DNA of 64,000 bases from Mesobacterium_A sp034670065 (GCA_034670065.1 JAXMOG010000002.1:496001-560000); one strand, 5' to 3'; positions 42,580 to 51,552 are shown, counted from the first letter of the stretch. The notes: generated by a model from the letters alone, not told the origin. Translations and numbers: made by a program.

Positions 42580-45500
42580 TTACAGGATCAAGATATTGCC
42601 CGACAGGTCGCCAATATCGACATCTTCAACCACCAAAAGATCGCCTGCGCCGAAGTTAAACACCACATCGCCGCTGACCTCGGTGGCATAACTCAGCACC
42701 TCCACCTCGGTTGTGACGCCGGTGATGCCAAGCCACAGCGTATCATTCCCGTCACCGAAATCCTTGATCAGGTCGCTGCCACCGCCGGTCAGGTAAACAA
42801 ACGTATCTCTGCCTGCACCGCCATCCAGCGTATCGTCGCCAGAGCCACCGTGCAGAAGATCGTTGTTCTTGTCGCCCTCGATGTCATCGTTGCCCAGACC
42901 GCCAAGGATGGTGTCATTGCCATCATAACCATCCAGGGTGTCGTCACCGCCTCGCCCTTCGATCAGGTTGTCACCGTCATTCCCGTTGATGTCGTTGTTC
43001 AGGCCGTTGCCCCAAACATCCAGGTCTTTGTCATTGTCGAACCGACCGTTGTCCAGATCAGGTCCCATGATGAAGGACGTGTCGGCGCGGCCGTAATCCA
43101 CTTGGCCGACGATCCCATCTACGATTGTGATCGTACCGGGGTCGGTTTCAGACCAGATGCCAATCAACGGATCACTATCAGATCCGCCAGTTGTGTCTGT
43201 TCCACCGGAGCCATCGGTGGTGTCCGTTCCGCCCGATCCGCCTGTGGTGTCTGTTCCGCCCGATCCGTCGGTAGTGTCTGTTCCGCCCGATCCGTCGGTT
43301 GTGTCCGTTCCGCCCGATCCGCCAGTGGTGTCAGTTCCACCGGATCCGTCGGTTGTGTCCGTTCCGCCCGATCCGTCGGTTGTGTCTGTTCCGCCCGATC
43401 CGCCAGTTGTGTCTGTACCACCTGATCCGCTAGTGGTGTCTGTTCCACCCGATCCGTCGGTAGTGTCGGTTCCACCTGAGCCATCCGTTGTGTCAGTGCC
43501 GCCAGCACTTGCAATAGCGTAGGCAGTCAAAAGGTCTGCTTCGGCAATGACTTGAGTGCCAAAGACAAATGTCTCGACATTCTTCACGACGGTTGTGCCA
43601 TTGGCGTCGACGACAGTGTATGTGCCTGAATTGCCCGTGATGCTGTAGCTTGCCAAGTCATTGGCAAACAGCGCCGTGTCCGCATCGCCTTGACCGTCCA
43701 GCGTGTCATTGCCAGCGCTGGCCAGCAATGTGTCATCGCCATTGCCGCCCTGAACAGTGTCGTTACCAGCGCCGCCCCAGGCCAAATCATTGCCACCGGC
43801 ACCTTCCAGCAGGTCGTTGCCATCGTCGCCAAGCAGCGTGTCATCGCCTTCTCGGCCAAAGATACGGTCGGCGCCACTGCCACCTTCCAGACGGTTCGCA
43901 GCGTTGTTGCCCAACATGTTGTTCGCCATGTCGTTGCCAAAGGCATCCAGATCAGATTGCGTGGAAAACTCCATCGCTTCCAAGTCTGTGCCCATAACGA
44001 ATGACACATCCGAGCTGTGGCGATCCCACCAGGTTTCGCCCGCGATTGTCGACAGTCCCGCTGTGTCAGCGTTCATCCAGATGGGGTCGTCGGCAAAAAC
44101 GGCGCCGCCTGTGGTATCCGTTCCACCCGATCCGCCTGTGGTATCCGTTCCACCCGATCCGCCTGTGGTATCCGTTCCACCCGATCCGCCTGTGGTATCC
44201 GTTCCACCCGATCCGCCTGTGGTGTCCGTTCCACCCGATCCGCCAGTGGTGTCGGTTCCGCCCGATCCGTCTGTGGTGTCCGTTCCGCCCGATCCGTCGG
44301 TCGTATCCGTTCCGCCCGATCCGTCGGTCGTATCCGTTCCACCCGATCCGCCTGTGGTGTCCGTTCCGCCCGATCCGTCTGTGGTATCCGTTCCGCCCGA
44401 TCCGTCGGTGGTATCGGTTCCGCCCGATCCGTCTGTGGTATCCGTTCCGCCCGATCCGCCGGTGGTATCGGTTCCGCCCGATCCGTCAGTCGTATCGGTT
44501 CCACCTGATCCGCCGGTTGTATCGGAACCTGCCACGGCATCGGCATAGGCGGTCAGCAAATCGTCCGCTGCGATAACTTGTCCGTCAAAAACAAAGGACT
44601 CCACGCTGTTGGTCGTTGTGGTGCCCGACGCGTCAGAAATGGTGAACGTGTTCGAGCCACCGGTGATGACGTAGTCTGTCAACGCGCCCACGAAAATGAC
44701 TGTGTCGTGGTCTCCCTCGCCATTGACCTGATCGTTACCGGCGCTGGCAAGGATTACATCATCGCCATTGCCGCCATCCAGCGTATCATCGCCGTCGCCG
44801 CCGAACAGGGCATCAACCCCTGAACCACCATCCAGGTAATCGTTGCCGCCATCGCCCAGCAGGGTGTCGTCGCCATTTTTTCCAAAGACACGGTCATCGC
44901 TGGCACCGGCTTCCATCCGGTTGTCGCCATCGTTGCCGATCATATTGTTTTCCAGAGAATTCCCGGCAACATCAGCATCGTTTGAGCCGGAAAACTGCAT
45001 CGCTTCCAAATCGGAGCCCATAACGAACGACTGGGTGTCGGTATGGCGTTGCCAGCCCGATCCGCCGCTGATCACAGGCATGCCGGTGGTATCCATCGGG
45101 GACCAGTCCACGTCAGAGCCCGGCACAGCAGCTGGGCCAGTGCCGCCGGTTCCGTCTGTGCCGCCACTGCCATCTGTTCCGCCGGTGCCGTCTGTTCCAC
45201 CTGTCGTGTCGTCGCCGCTACCGTCATCAGGGTTCAGGCCGCTGCCGGTTCCATCTTGCAGGTAGTATGGCGCTGCATGGTCCGGGTCTGCTGTCGGGTT
45301 GGTTTCTGCGGTCGCCAAGGACAACAGCGCACTTTCGGAATACGTGCTCCCACTTCCGGCAAATTCGAAGGTGTTCACATTGGTTGTGCGGGTCCGCCCG
45401 TTGGCAGAGGTGAAATACAAGGCCCCGTCCGCTGTGGTGACCGTGTAATCCGAAAACGCGCCATCGAAAATCAGCTTGTCGTAGCCAGAGCCGCCTTCGA

Positions 45501-46758
45501 TCGTATCTTGACCAGCCGATGCATAAATACTGTCAGACCCGCCACCGCCGTTGACGTAGTCGTCGCCAGTACCGGTACGCACTGTGTCGTTTCCGTTAAC
45601 CATCCAAAGCGCACTGCCTTCGTGGTGCGACACCACGCTGTCTCCCTTGGAAGAGGCGACCAGCGTGCGAATTTCAATAGGATTGGTGGTTGGGTCGGTG
45701 GGCGCGCCATAGCTTTCACCTTCGTTGTAGAAGGTTGCCCAGGCCATATAGCCCTGTTCTGTCGTGTTGCGGACCATTTGGTCGACGACGACGGTGTTGT
45801 TTTGGTCCCGGCCGCCGTGAAAGTTAATATCGCGATTGGTGTAGCTGACATGCACGTCATTGCCGCTGGCAGTATTGTATGAGCCAAAAACAACTGCGTG
45901 ACGGGTGTCTACGATGTGTAAATCGGAAAAACTGCTGTCGAAAACATCGCGCAACCAAACCGCGTAGCCATTGCCACCAGATCCTTTGTTCTGTGTGCCG
46001 TCCATGTAGAAATCGGTCATCGTGACATCGGTTGACCCGGCGATGGTGATGCCATGCGAAATGCCATCCACAATGCCGATATTGTCGATCACGGCATCGG
46101 TTGTGCCGCCCAGCATGATCATGGTCTGACCTTGATCCGCGCCCGCCACGTTGCTGAAGGTGCCCGGATTGGCCTCTCCGTAAAGGCCGGTCATGGTAAA
46201 GCCAGAAAGCTCGTTTCCTGTCACAACAGAGCGTTTTTGCACTTCGGTAATGGACGGATCGAAGTCAAACGTCAGCGGGCTGTCAAAGGTGATATCGTCG
46301 CCGTTTACGACGGTAACCTCGGCCATCAGGATCCGAAGATCCTTGTCTTTCTTCCACTGCGTATCGCCAATTTCCGAGAAGAAAGCCGACGTGTTGTCTT
46401 GGGAGATGTAGATGAAATCACCGACCTGCAGGCTGTGCCCGGATTCCAAAGTGATGGAAGTGTCGCCAACAGAAGCGGAGGTCGCCAGCGCGAAACTGGT
46501 TTCAATCACTGGCTTATGAAGCTCATGGCCAACTTGAATGGCCGCGCTGTCACCCAAGCCCGAAGCAACAGTGATCGTCGTTAGATCACGTCCCGCGCCA
46601 ACGAGTGAAACAAAGCTTTTGTCAATGACCACGGTGCGGTCAAAGTGATATGTACCTGCTTCCAGTTGAAACGTTGTGTTGCTGCTCGCTGCATCCAGCA
46701 TGGCCTGCAATTGCGCGGCCGTCGTGCCCAAGGGCACGTTGACGATCGTGTTCGCCAT
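42580..46758 (-). CDS. Beta-helix / RTX exoprotein with three repeated modules, 1392 aa
   Basis: Residues 1-380 are a right-handed parallel beta-helix-like region, opening 'TFQLEAGTYHFDRTVVIDKSFVSLVGAGRDLTTITV', as in pectate lyases and alginate epimerases. A short RTX block is near 390-430. A Gly/Thr/Asp linker near 505-550 leads to module A (about 550-740). Modules B (890-1080) and C (1195-1392) are homologous. Each module begins with a 'W...RH...SFVMG-DLEAM-F' segment followed by RTX nonapeptides (GNDGDN, GGNGDD). Between modules are tandem DTT(G/D)GSGGT linkers. The protein ends VEDVDIGDLSGNILIL, a plausible type I secretion signal; there is no N-terminal signal. The ATG follows AGGAGA. 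Enzyme activity is likely (polysaccharide) but not proven. Confidence 0.88.
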   Translation of the reverse strand: MANTIVNVPLGTTAAQLQAMLDAASSNTTFQLEAGTYHFDRTVVIDKSFVSLVGAGRDLTTITVASGLGDSAAIQVGHELHKPVIETSFALATSASVGDTSITLESGHSLQVGDFIYISQDNTSAFFSEIGDTQWKKDKDLRILMAEVTVVNGDDITFDSPLTFDFDPSITEVQKRSVVTGNELSGFTMTGLYGEANPGTFSNVAGADQGQTMIMLGGTTDAVIDNIGIVDGISHGITIAGSTDVTMTDFYMDGTQNKGSGGNGYAVWLRDVFDSSFSDLHIVDTRHAVVFGSYNTASGNDVHVSYTNRDINFHGGRDQNNTVVVDQMVRNTTEQGYMAWATFYNEGESYGAPTDPTTNPIEIRTLVASSKGDSVVSHHEGSALWMVNGNDTVRTGTGDDYVNGGGGSDSIYASAGQDTIEGGSGYDKLIFDGAFSDYTVTTADGALYFTSANGRTRTTNVNTFEFAGSGSTYSESALLSLATAETNPTADPDHAAPYYLQDGTGSGLNPDDGSGDDTTGGTDGTGGTDGSGGTDGTGGTGPAAVPGSDVDWSPMDTTGMPVISGGSGWQRHTDTQSFVMGSDLEAMQFSGSNDADVAGNSLENNMIGNDGDNRMEAGASDDRVFGKNGDDTLLGDGGNDYLDGGSGVDALFGGDGDDTLDGGNGDDVILASAGNDQVNGEGDHDTVIFVGALTDYVITGGSNTFTISDASGTTTTNSVESFVFDGQVIAADDLLTAYADAVAGSDTTGGSGGTDTTDGSGGTDTTGGSGGTDTTDGSGGTDTTDGSGGTDTTDGSGGTDTTGGSGGTDTTDGSGGTDTTDGSGGTDTTDGSGGTDTTGGSGGTDTTGGSGGTDTTGGSGGTDTTGGSGGTDTTGGSGGTDTTGGAVFADDPIWMNADTAGLSTIAGETWWDRHSSDVSFVMGTDLEAMEFSTQSDLDAFGNDMANNMLGNNAANRLEGGSGADRIFGREGDDTLLGDDGNDLLEGAGGNDLAWGGAGNDTVQGGNGDDTLLASAGNDTLDGQGDADTALFANDLASYSITGNSGTYTVVDANGTTVVKNVETFVFGTQVIAEADLLTAYAIASAGGTDTTDGSGGTDTTDGSGGTDTTSGSGGTDTTGGSGGTDTTDGSGGTDTTDGSGGTDTTGGSGGTDTTDGSGGTDTTDGSGGTDTTGGSGGTDTTDGSGGTDTTGGSDSDPLIGIWSETDPGTITIVDGIVGQVDYGRADTSFIMGPDLDNGRFDNDKDLDVWGNGLNNDINGNDGDNLIEGRGGDDTLDGYDGNDTILGGLGNDDIEGDKNNDLLHGGSGDDTLDGGAGRDTFVYLTGGGSDLIKDFGDGNDTLWLGITGVTTEVEVLSYATEVSGDVVFNFGAGDLLVVEDVDIGDLSGNILIL
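43181..43505 (-). repeat. 27-bp coding tandem repeats, linker 2 of the exoprotein
   Basis: Twelve copies of a nine-codon unit encode DTT(D/G/S)GSGGT. Copies differ at a few bases, mainly third positions and the D/G switch. They form a flexible linker at about residues 1085-1193. Confidence 0.9.
44104..44530 (-). repeat. 27-bp coding tandem repeats, linker 1 of the exoprotein
   Basis: Sixteen copies of the same nine-codon unit encode DTT(G/D)GSGGT at about residues 743-885. The five copies nearest 44104 are nearly identical, which points to recent expansion. Confidence 0.9.
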
Positions 46759-47269
46759 TCAATCAAGTCTCCTGCGTCGCCAGTAAAACCAACCAGCCGC
46801 GATAAATGTTCGTACGAGACATCCCTGAACTTCGAGCAGAACGAAATTGCCAGGATGCAAAACCAAAAACAGTCAGACCCAGGTGGCCTGTACGATTTAC
46901 AAACAATGCCCAAAGTTTCGGGCGCGAAGCAAAAAATTCCCCATGCAACGCGAACTAGAAAGCTACTTAGACGGCGCACCTTTTAAATGAGGGTGCTCTG
47001 CACCAAAAGGCAACCGTAAATTGTGCGCTGCGAGAAGAAAATTTGTCGTCGTGGATTTCTGCCTAAACATTTACCAGAGCAAATTTTGCGCGCAAGGTGG
47101 ACTCATCCACAACTTATTGCGGTTATCCCCAAGATATTGCTTTACGGATGACCAGTGTGAATGCACCATATCTGGTAGGGCATGGGTATTCTGCCCCTGA
47201 CCCTATGATAGGCGCCTAGACGTGGGGGGTCCTTTGGGCTTCCGCTGCTAGGGAATAAGAGGTGGCAAA
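46759..47269. other. 511-base intergenic region without a convincing gene
   Basis: This stretch separates the divergent exoprotein gene and YbjN gene. It is AT-richer than average and must hold both promoters. It contains two near-matches to the DnaA box (TTATCCACA): TCATCCACA at 47103-47111 and TTATCCCCA at 47123-47131. I see no ORF with a ribosome site and no terminator-ended RNA. Confidence 0.5.
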
Positions 47270-47770
47270 ATGGCCGTTACCGAGCATTACCTTGAGGATG
47301 AGATTCACCCCATCGACATCGTGGAAACGCTGGCCGAGCACAACGCGTGGGACTTTGATCGTGTTGGGGATGATCAGATTGCCATGGCTGTCGAAGGCCA
47401 ATGGCGCACATATTCGGTAACGTTGGCCTGGTCCAACTACGATCAAACGCTGCGGCTGATCTGTTCCTTCGAAATGGAGCCTCCGAAAGAGCGTTTGGGC
47501 GACTTGTATGAGGGGCTGAACGCGGTGAACGATCAGTGTTGGACCGGTGCGTTCAGCTATTGGGCCGCGCAGAAGCTGATGGTTTATCGCTACGGTTTGG
47601 TTTTGGCCGGCGGTCAGACAGCGGGTGCTGAACAAATCGATACGATGATCATGGCCGCCGTTTTGAGCGCTGAAAAATATTACCCCGCTTTCCAACTTAT
47701 GACTTGGGGCGAGCAATCTGTTGAGAGCGCGATGCAGGTCGCCATTGCAGAGGCCTACGGCCACGCGTAA
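47270..47770 (+). CDS. YbjN domain-containing protein
   Basis: The 166-residue protein is a YbjN/type III chaperone-like fold: 'AMAVEGQWRTYSVTLAWSNYDQTLRLICSFEMEPPKERLGDLYEGLNAVND', then 'GAFSYWAAQKLMVYRYGLVL'. There is no signal peptide. YbjN proteins affect motility and stress in E. coli, but the alphaproteobacterial form has no known role. It is the first gene of an operon with proC and csaA, 33 bases upstream of proC. Confidence 0.85.
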   Translation: MAVTEHYLEDEIHPIDIVETLAEHNAWDFDRVGDDQIAMAVEGQWRTYSVTLAWSNYDQTLRLICSFEMEPPKERLGDLYEGLNAVNDQCWTGAFSYWAAQKLMVYRYGLVLAGGQTAGAEQIDTMIMAAVLSAEKYYPAFQLMTWGEQSVESAMQVAIAEAYGHA

Positions 47771-47803
47771 CACTGCCCCCGTTTTGTAAAGCAGGAGACG
47801 GGG

Positions 47804-48619
47804 ATGCCATTAGAAACTGTTGCGCGCCGAGGGCTGGTGCTGTTGGGCTGCGGAAAAATGGGCTCTGCCATGCTGGCAGGGTGGTTAAAGCGCGGTGTTC
47901 CGTCTTCGTCTGTCTATGTGATTGACCCACAACCGTCAGAATGGCTTCAAGAGCAGGGCGTGAATATCAACGTACCTTTGCCTGACAGCCCGGCGGTTGT
48001 GTTGCTGGCCGTGAAACCGCAAATGATGGGCGAGGCATTGCCGCAGGTCGCGGCGTTTGGTGGCACTGATACGTTATACCTCTCTGTTGCTGCAGGCACG
48101 GCGATTGCCGCATTCGAAGACGCCTTTGGCGCGGCCAGCCCCATTGTTCGTGCCATGCCCAACACGCCTGCGGCGGTTGGAAAAGGTATCACGGCGCTTT
48201 TCGGCAATGCTCAGACCAGCGCAGAACAGATGGTTCTTGCCGAAACTCTTCTTAGTGCAATTGGCCAAACCGTTCGTTTGGACGAAGAGGCGCAGATGGA
48301 TGCCGTAACAGGCGTCAGCGGATCCGGACCTGCCTATGTGTTTCATATGATCGAATGTCTGGCCGCGGCTGCCGAGGCGCAGGGCCTGTCGCCGGAGCTA
48401 TCGATGACATTGGCCAAAGCCACTGTGGCAGGCGCTGGCGCGCTGGCAGAGCAAGCCGAAGACAGCCCCGCACAGCTGCGGATCAACGTGACCAGCCCCA
48501 ATGGAACCACACAGGCCGGGCTTGAGGTGTTGATGGACGAAACCAGCGGTCTTACACCCTTGATGGAGAAAACTGTCGCTGCGGCGGCGGACAGATCGCG
48601 GGTGCTGGGCCGTGGCTGA
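47804..48619 (+). CDS. proC: Pyrroline-5-carboxylate reductase
   Basis: ProC reduces pyrroline-5-carboxylate to proline with NAD(P)H. The 271-residue protein has the nucleotide loop 'LVLLGCGKMGSAMLAGWL', 'VVLLAVKPQMMGEALP', 'RAMPNTPAAVGKGITALF' and the signature 'DAVTGVSGSGPAYVFHMIECLAAAAEAQGL'. The ATG follows AGGAGACGGGG. It overlaps csaA by eight bases. Confidence 0.96.
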   Translation: MPLETVARRGLVLLGCGKMGSAMLAGWLKRGVPSSSVYVIDPQPSEWLQEQGVNINVPLPDSPAVVLLAVKPQMMGEALPQVAAFGGTDTLYLSVAAGTAIAAFEDAFGAASPIVRAMPNTPAAVGKGITALFGNAQTSAEQMVLAETLLSAIGQTVRLDEEAQMDAVTGVSGSGPAYVFHMIECLAAAAEAQGLSPELSMTLAKATVAGAGALAEQAEDSPAQLRINVTSPNGTTQAGLEVLMDETSGLTPLMEKTVAAAADRSRVLGRG

Positions 48620-48950
48620 AATTTCTTTCGATGACTTCATGAAGGTCGATATCCGCGCAGGCACAATCGTTCGCGCGGAACCTTTTCCAGAGGCACGCAA
48701 ACCCGCCATCAAGCTGTGGGTCGATTTCGGCCCGGACATTGGCGAAAAGAAAAGCTCAGCGCAGATCACCGTGCATTATTCGCCCGAAGAAATCGTGGGC
48801 CGCAAGGTTATGGCTGTGGTCAATTTCCCGCCACGCCAAATTGGCCCGGTGATGTCCGAAGTTTTGGTGCTGGGCTTTATGGACGATGAAGGTGCCGTGG
48901 TGCTGTGCGCACCTGACCATGAAGTGCCCGACGGGGCACGCTTGTGCTAG
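48612..48950 (+). CDS. csaA: CsaA-like tRNA-binding domain protein
   Basis: The 112-residue protein is a stand-alone OB-fold tRNA-binding domain like CsaA: 'FDDFMKVDIRAGTIVRAEPFPEARKPAIKLWVDFGPDIGEKKSSAQIT' and 'VMAVVNFPPRQIGPVMSEVLVLGF'. CsaA of Bacillus has chaperone-like export activity, but its role here is not established. It starts at a GTG inside the end of proC. Confidence 0.87.
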   Translation: MAEISFDDFMKVDIRAGTIVRAEPFPEARKPAIKLWVDFGPDIGEKKSSAQITVHYSPEEIVGRKVMAVVNFPPRQIGPVMSEVLVLGFMDDEGAVVLCAPDHEVPDGARLC

Positions 48951-48958
48951 GCCAGCCG

Positions 48959-49543
48959 CTACGCGCTGTCCCCAACCTCTTCGCGCCAATGCCGGCGGCA
49001 TAGTGAAACGTAAGTTTCGTTGCCGCCGATTTGCACCTGCGCGCCATCAATCGCAGGCGTGCCATCCGCATTCTGTCGGATCACCATCGTTGCTTTCTTT
49101 CCGCAATGGCAAATGGTGCGCACTTCGCGCATTTCGTCGGCCAATGCCAACAAGGCTGCCGATCCCGGGAACAGTTCGCCACGGAAATCCACGCGCAGCC
49201 CGTAGCACATAACGGGCAGTCCCAAGTCATCAACCACGCGCGCCAATTGCCAGACCTGATCTCGGGTCAGGAATTGTGCCTCGTCAACAAAGACGCAAGC
49301 AAAGTCCCGGTGCTTGGCCGCCGCGCCGATGTGGGCCAGCAGGTCGGTTTGCACAGAGAATACATCCGCCTCTGCCGAAATACCGATGCGCGACCCGATT
49401 TTGCCAGCGCCCGCACGGTCGTCCAGTGAGGCGGTCATCAGCAATGTATCCATCCCGCGTTCACGGTAATTATACGCCGCTTGCAGCAGCAGGGTCGATT
49501 TGCCTGCGTTCATCGTGGAATAGTGAAAGTATAATTTGGCCAT
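48959..49543 (-). CDS. tdk: Thymidine kinase (type II)
   Basis: Tdk salvages thymidine by phosphorylation. The 194-residue protein has the P-loop 'YSTMNAGKSTLLLQ', the Asp-Glu motif 'ACVFVDEAQFLT' and 'VMCYGLRVDFRGELFPGSAALLALAD'. Zinc-binding cysteines lie in 'TICHCGKKA' and the late 'SLCRRHWRE'. It is convergent with csaA (8 bases) and divergent from the uncharacterised gene at 49702. Confidence 0.95.
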   Translation of the reverse strand: MAKLYFHYSTMNAGKSTLLLQAAYNYRERGMDTLLMTASLDDRAGAGKIGSRIGISAEADVFSVQTDLLAHIGAAAKHRDFACVFVDEAQFLTRDQVWQLARVVDDLGLPVMCYGLRVDFRGELFPGSAALLALADEMREVRTICHCGKKATMVIRQNADGTPAIDGAQVQIGGNETYVSLCRRHWREEVGDSA

Positions 49544-49701
49544 GGCGCGTCATATGCCGCAACTGGGGGCTTGGGCGCAAGACGGTGTTATCAAACATAA
49601 CAACACGGGTATTAGAAACTTTCTAAGCGTGAAATATGTCATAATCCTTGCCTTTTTCGGCGGCCTGCGGCAACTCATAGGGATTGGTTGTGAGGTTAGA
49701 T

Positions 49702-50157
49702 ATGGACACGGTTGGAAGCTACCTGAAAAAGCACACAGAAGCTTTGGTAAAAGATGTCGGGGTTGAGCCAGCCTGCGAAATCACAGGCAAATCAAAAGCG
49801 ACTCTGGGGCGATATTATTCCAGCCATGATGAGCACGCAGATCGGTTCATGCCGATCAACGCTGTGGCCATGTTGGAAGAGGCTTCCAGCTTTCCTCATG
49901 TGACAGCCGCATTGGCCGAGCTGAAAGGCGCGACTTTGTCGTTAGACGGCAGCCGACAGAACAGCCGAAAAGGTGGGGTCAGCACGGATGTGATCGTTCT
50001 GAGCCAACGATTTGCAATGCTGATGGCCGAATACAACCAGTCTATCCTGGATGGAGTCATCACGGTGAACGAGGCCAAGCGCCTCTTGCAGGAAACCATG
50101 GCACTGCAAAAAGTGTTGATTGATATGAAACTGCACTTGGAAGACGAAACAAACTAA
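49702..50157 (+). CDS. Uncharacterised protein with phage-CII-like helical N-terminus
   Basis: I do not recognise a named family. The 151 residues start MDTVGSYLKKHTEALVKDVG after TGAGGTTAG. 'PACEITGKSKATLGRYYSSHDEHADRFMPINAVAMLEEASSFPHVTAALAEL' looks like a helix-turn-helix of the type found in phage CII-like regulators, in which 'GKSKATLGRYYS' would be the recognition helix. The C-terminal third is a long predicted helix ('VITVNEAKRLLQETMALQKVLIDMKLHLED'). There is no signal or membrane segment, so a cytoplasmic DNA-binding role is possible. A hairpin terminator follows. Confidence 0.75.
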   Translation: MDTVGSYLKKHTEALVKDVGVEPACEITGKSKATLGRYYSSHDEHADRFMPINAVAMLEEASSFPHVTAALAELKGATLSLDGSRQNSRKGGVSTDVIVLSQRFAMLMAEYNQSILDGVITVNEAKRLLQETMALQKVLIDMKLHLEDETN

Positions 50158-50167
50158 GGCGGCGAAT

Positions 50168-50187
50168 GCGATCAATTGATCGCTTTA
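50168..50187 (+). terminator. Terminator between the CII-like gene and rimO
   Basis: GCGATCAATTGATCGC (50168-50183) is a perfect palindrome followed by TTTATTG. It stands ten bases after the stop of the plus-strand gene and overlaps the end of rimO. Confidence 0.65.
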
Positions 50188-51552
50188 TTGGTCCGCCAGT
50201 TTGCCCCACAGATCATATTCGCCGGCCTCGTCCACTTCTACAGTGACAATGTCCCCCGGCGTCAGGTTTTGATGCCCCTCGTCGATAAAGAGATTGCCGT
50301 CAATTTCCGGCGCGTCTGATTTGGTGCGGCAGGTTGCGGCATCGTCTTCGACCAGATCAACGATCACGTCCATCCGTTTGCCGACTTTCGCCGCCAGCTT
50401 CGCTTCGGAGATGGCCTGCGCCTTTTCCATGAAGCGATTCCAGCGATCCTGTTTAACCTCGTCAGGTACATGGTTGGTCAAAGCATTTGAACGTGCGCCA
50501 TCCACGTTCTCGTATTGAAAACATCCAACCCGATCCAACTGAGCTTCGTCCAGCCAATCCAGCAATGTTTGGAATTCGGCTTCAGTCTCGCCAGGGTAGC
50601 CAACAATAAAGGTAGAGCGCAGCGTGATGTCTGGGCAGTCAGCGCGCCATGCCGCGATCTCGTCCAACGTACGAGCCGCCGCCGCCGGGCGTGCCATGCG
50701 TTTGAGCGTGTCAGGGTGGGCATGTTGGAACGGGATATCTAAATACGGCAGTATTGCCCCGTCTGCCATATAGGGGATCAGGTCGCGCACATGGGGGTAG
50801 GGGTAAACATAGTGCATGCGGACCCAGGCGCCCAGTGAACCCAAATCGCGGGCCAGGTCCAGAATCGGAAACTTGCTGGGCCGATCGGCCCAATCAGTAC
50901 CATAGGCCGATGTATCCTGACTGATCACCAACAGCTCTTTCACACCAGCCTCAACCAGCTTTTCTGCTTCGCGCAGAATGGCCCGTGCGGGGCGGCTTGT
51001 CAGTTTCCCGCGCATATCGGGAATGATGCAGAACTTGCACTTGTGATTGCAGCCCTCGGAAATCTTCAGATAGCTGAAGTGCCGGGGTGTCAGCGAAACG
51101 CCCGAGGCTGGAAGCAGATCGATGAATGGGTCCGGAGAAGGCGGTACAGCAGCGTGGACAGCATCCAGAACCTGTTCGTACTGATGTGGTCCTGTTACCG
51201 CCAAAACCTTGGGGTGGGCGCCTGTTATGTATTCTGGCTCAGCTCCCAAGCATCCGGTCACAATAACCCGACCGTTTTCAGAAAGCGCTTCGCCGATCGC
51301 GTCCAGACTTTCTGCCTTGGCGCTGTCCAGAAATCCGCAGGTGTTGACGATAACCGCGTCGGCTCCGGCATAGTCCGGCGATATGCCGTACCCTTCGGCC
51401 CGTAGCCGGGTCAGGATGCGTTCACTGTCCACCAATGCCTTGGGGCACCCCAGACTGACCATGCCGATGCTCGGCTGATCATCACGTGAGCGATCCGTTA
51501 TCGTTGGGGACGGGGCCAGGTCAGGGCGAAGATTCGGTGGATTCTGGGTCAT
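50185..51552 (-). CDS. rimO: Ribosomal protein S12 methylthiotransferase
   Basis: RimO is a radical-SAM enzyme that methylthiolates an aspartate of ribosomal protein S12. The 455 residues include the N-terminal UPF0004 cluster domain ('GMVSLGCPKALVDSERIL', 'AVIVNTCGFLDSAKAESLDAI', 'IVTGCLG'), the radical SAM motif 'ISEGCNHKCKFCIIPDMRGKLTSRP' and a C-terminal TRAM domain ('RMDVIVDLVEDDAATCRTKSDAPEIDG'). The motif 'GCPKALVDSE' separates RimO from MiaB and MtaB. The ATG at 51552 gives an N-terminal extension of about 28 residues before the conserved start. Confidence 0.96.
   Translation of the reverse strand: MTQNPPNLRPDLAPSPTITDRSRDDQPSIGMVSLGCPKALVDSERILTRLRAEGYGISPDYAGADAVIVNTCGFLDSAKAESLDAIGEALSENGRVIVTGCLGAEPEYITGAHPKVLAVTGPHQYEQVLDAVHAAVPPSPDPFIDLLPASGVSLTPRHFSYLKISEGCNHKCKFCIIPDMRGKLTSRPARAILREAEKLVEAGVKELLVISQDTSAYGTDWADRPSKFPILDLARDLGSLGAWVRMHYVYPYPHVRDLIPYMADGAILPYLDIPFQHAHPDTLKRMARPAAAARTLDEIAAWRADCPDITLRSTFIVGYPGETEAEFQTLLDWLDEAQLDRVGCFQYENVDGARSNALTNHVPDEVKQDRWNRFMEKAQAISEAKLAAKVGKRMDVIVDLVEDDAATCRTKSDAPEIDGNLFIDEGHQNLTPGDIVTVEVDEAGEYDLWGKLADQ

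Noticed and set aside
43127..44576. Long plus-strand frames of PPVVSVPPDP or RFHPIRLWYP repeats, and CRISPR-like regular repeats
   Set aside because: They are shadows of the 27-bp coding repeats in the exoprotein gene. The repeats are contiguous and in frame with no unique spacers, so they are not a CRISPR array.
47103..47131. Chromosomal origin candidate from the two DnaA-like boxes
   Set aside because: Only two imperfect boxes, no AT-rich 13-mers, and none of the usual flanking genes (hemE, parAB, dnaA, gidA) are present.
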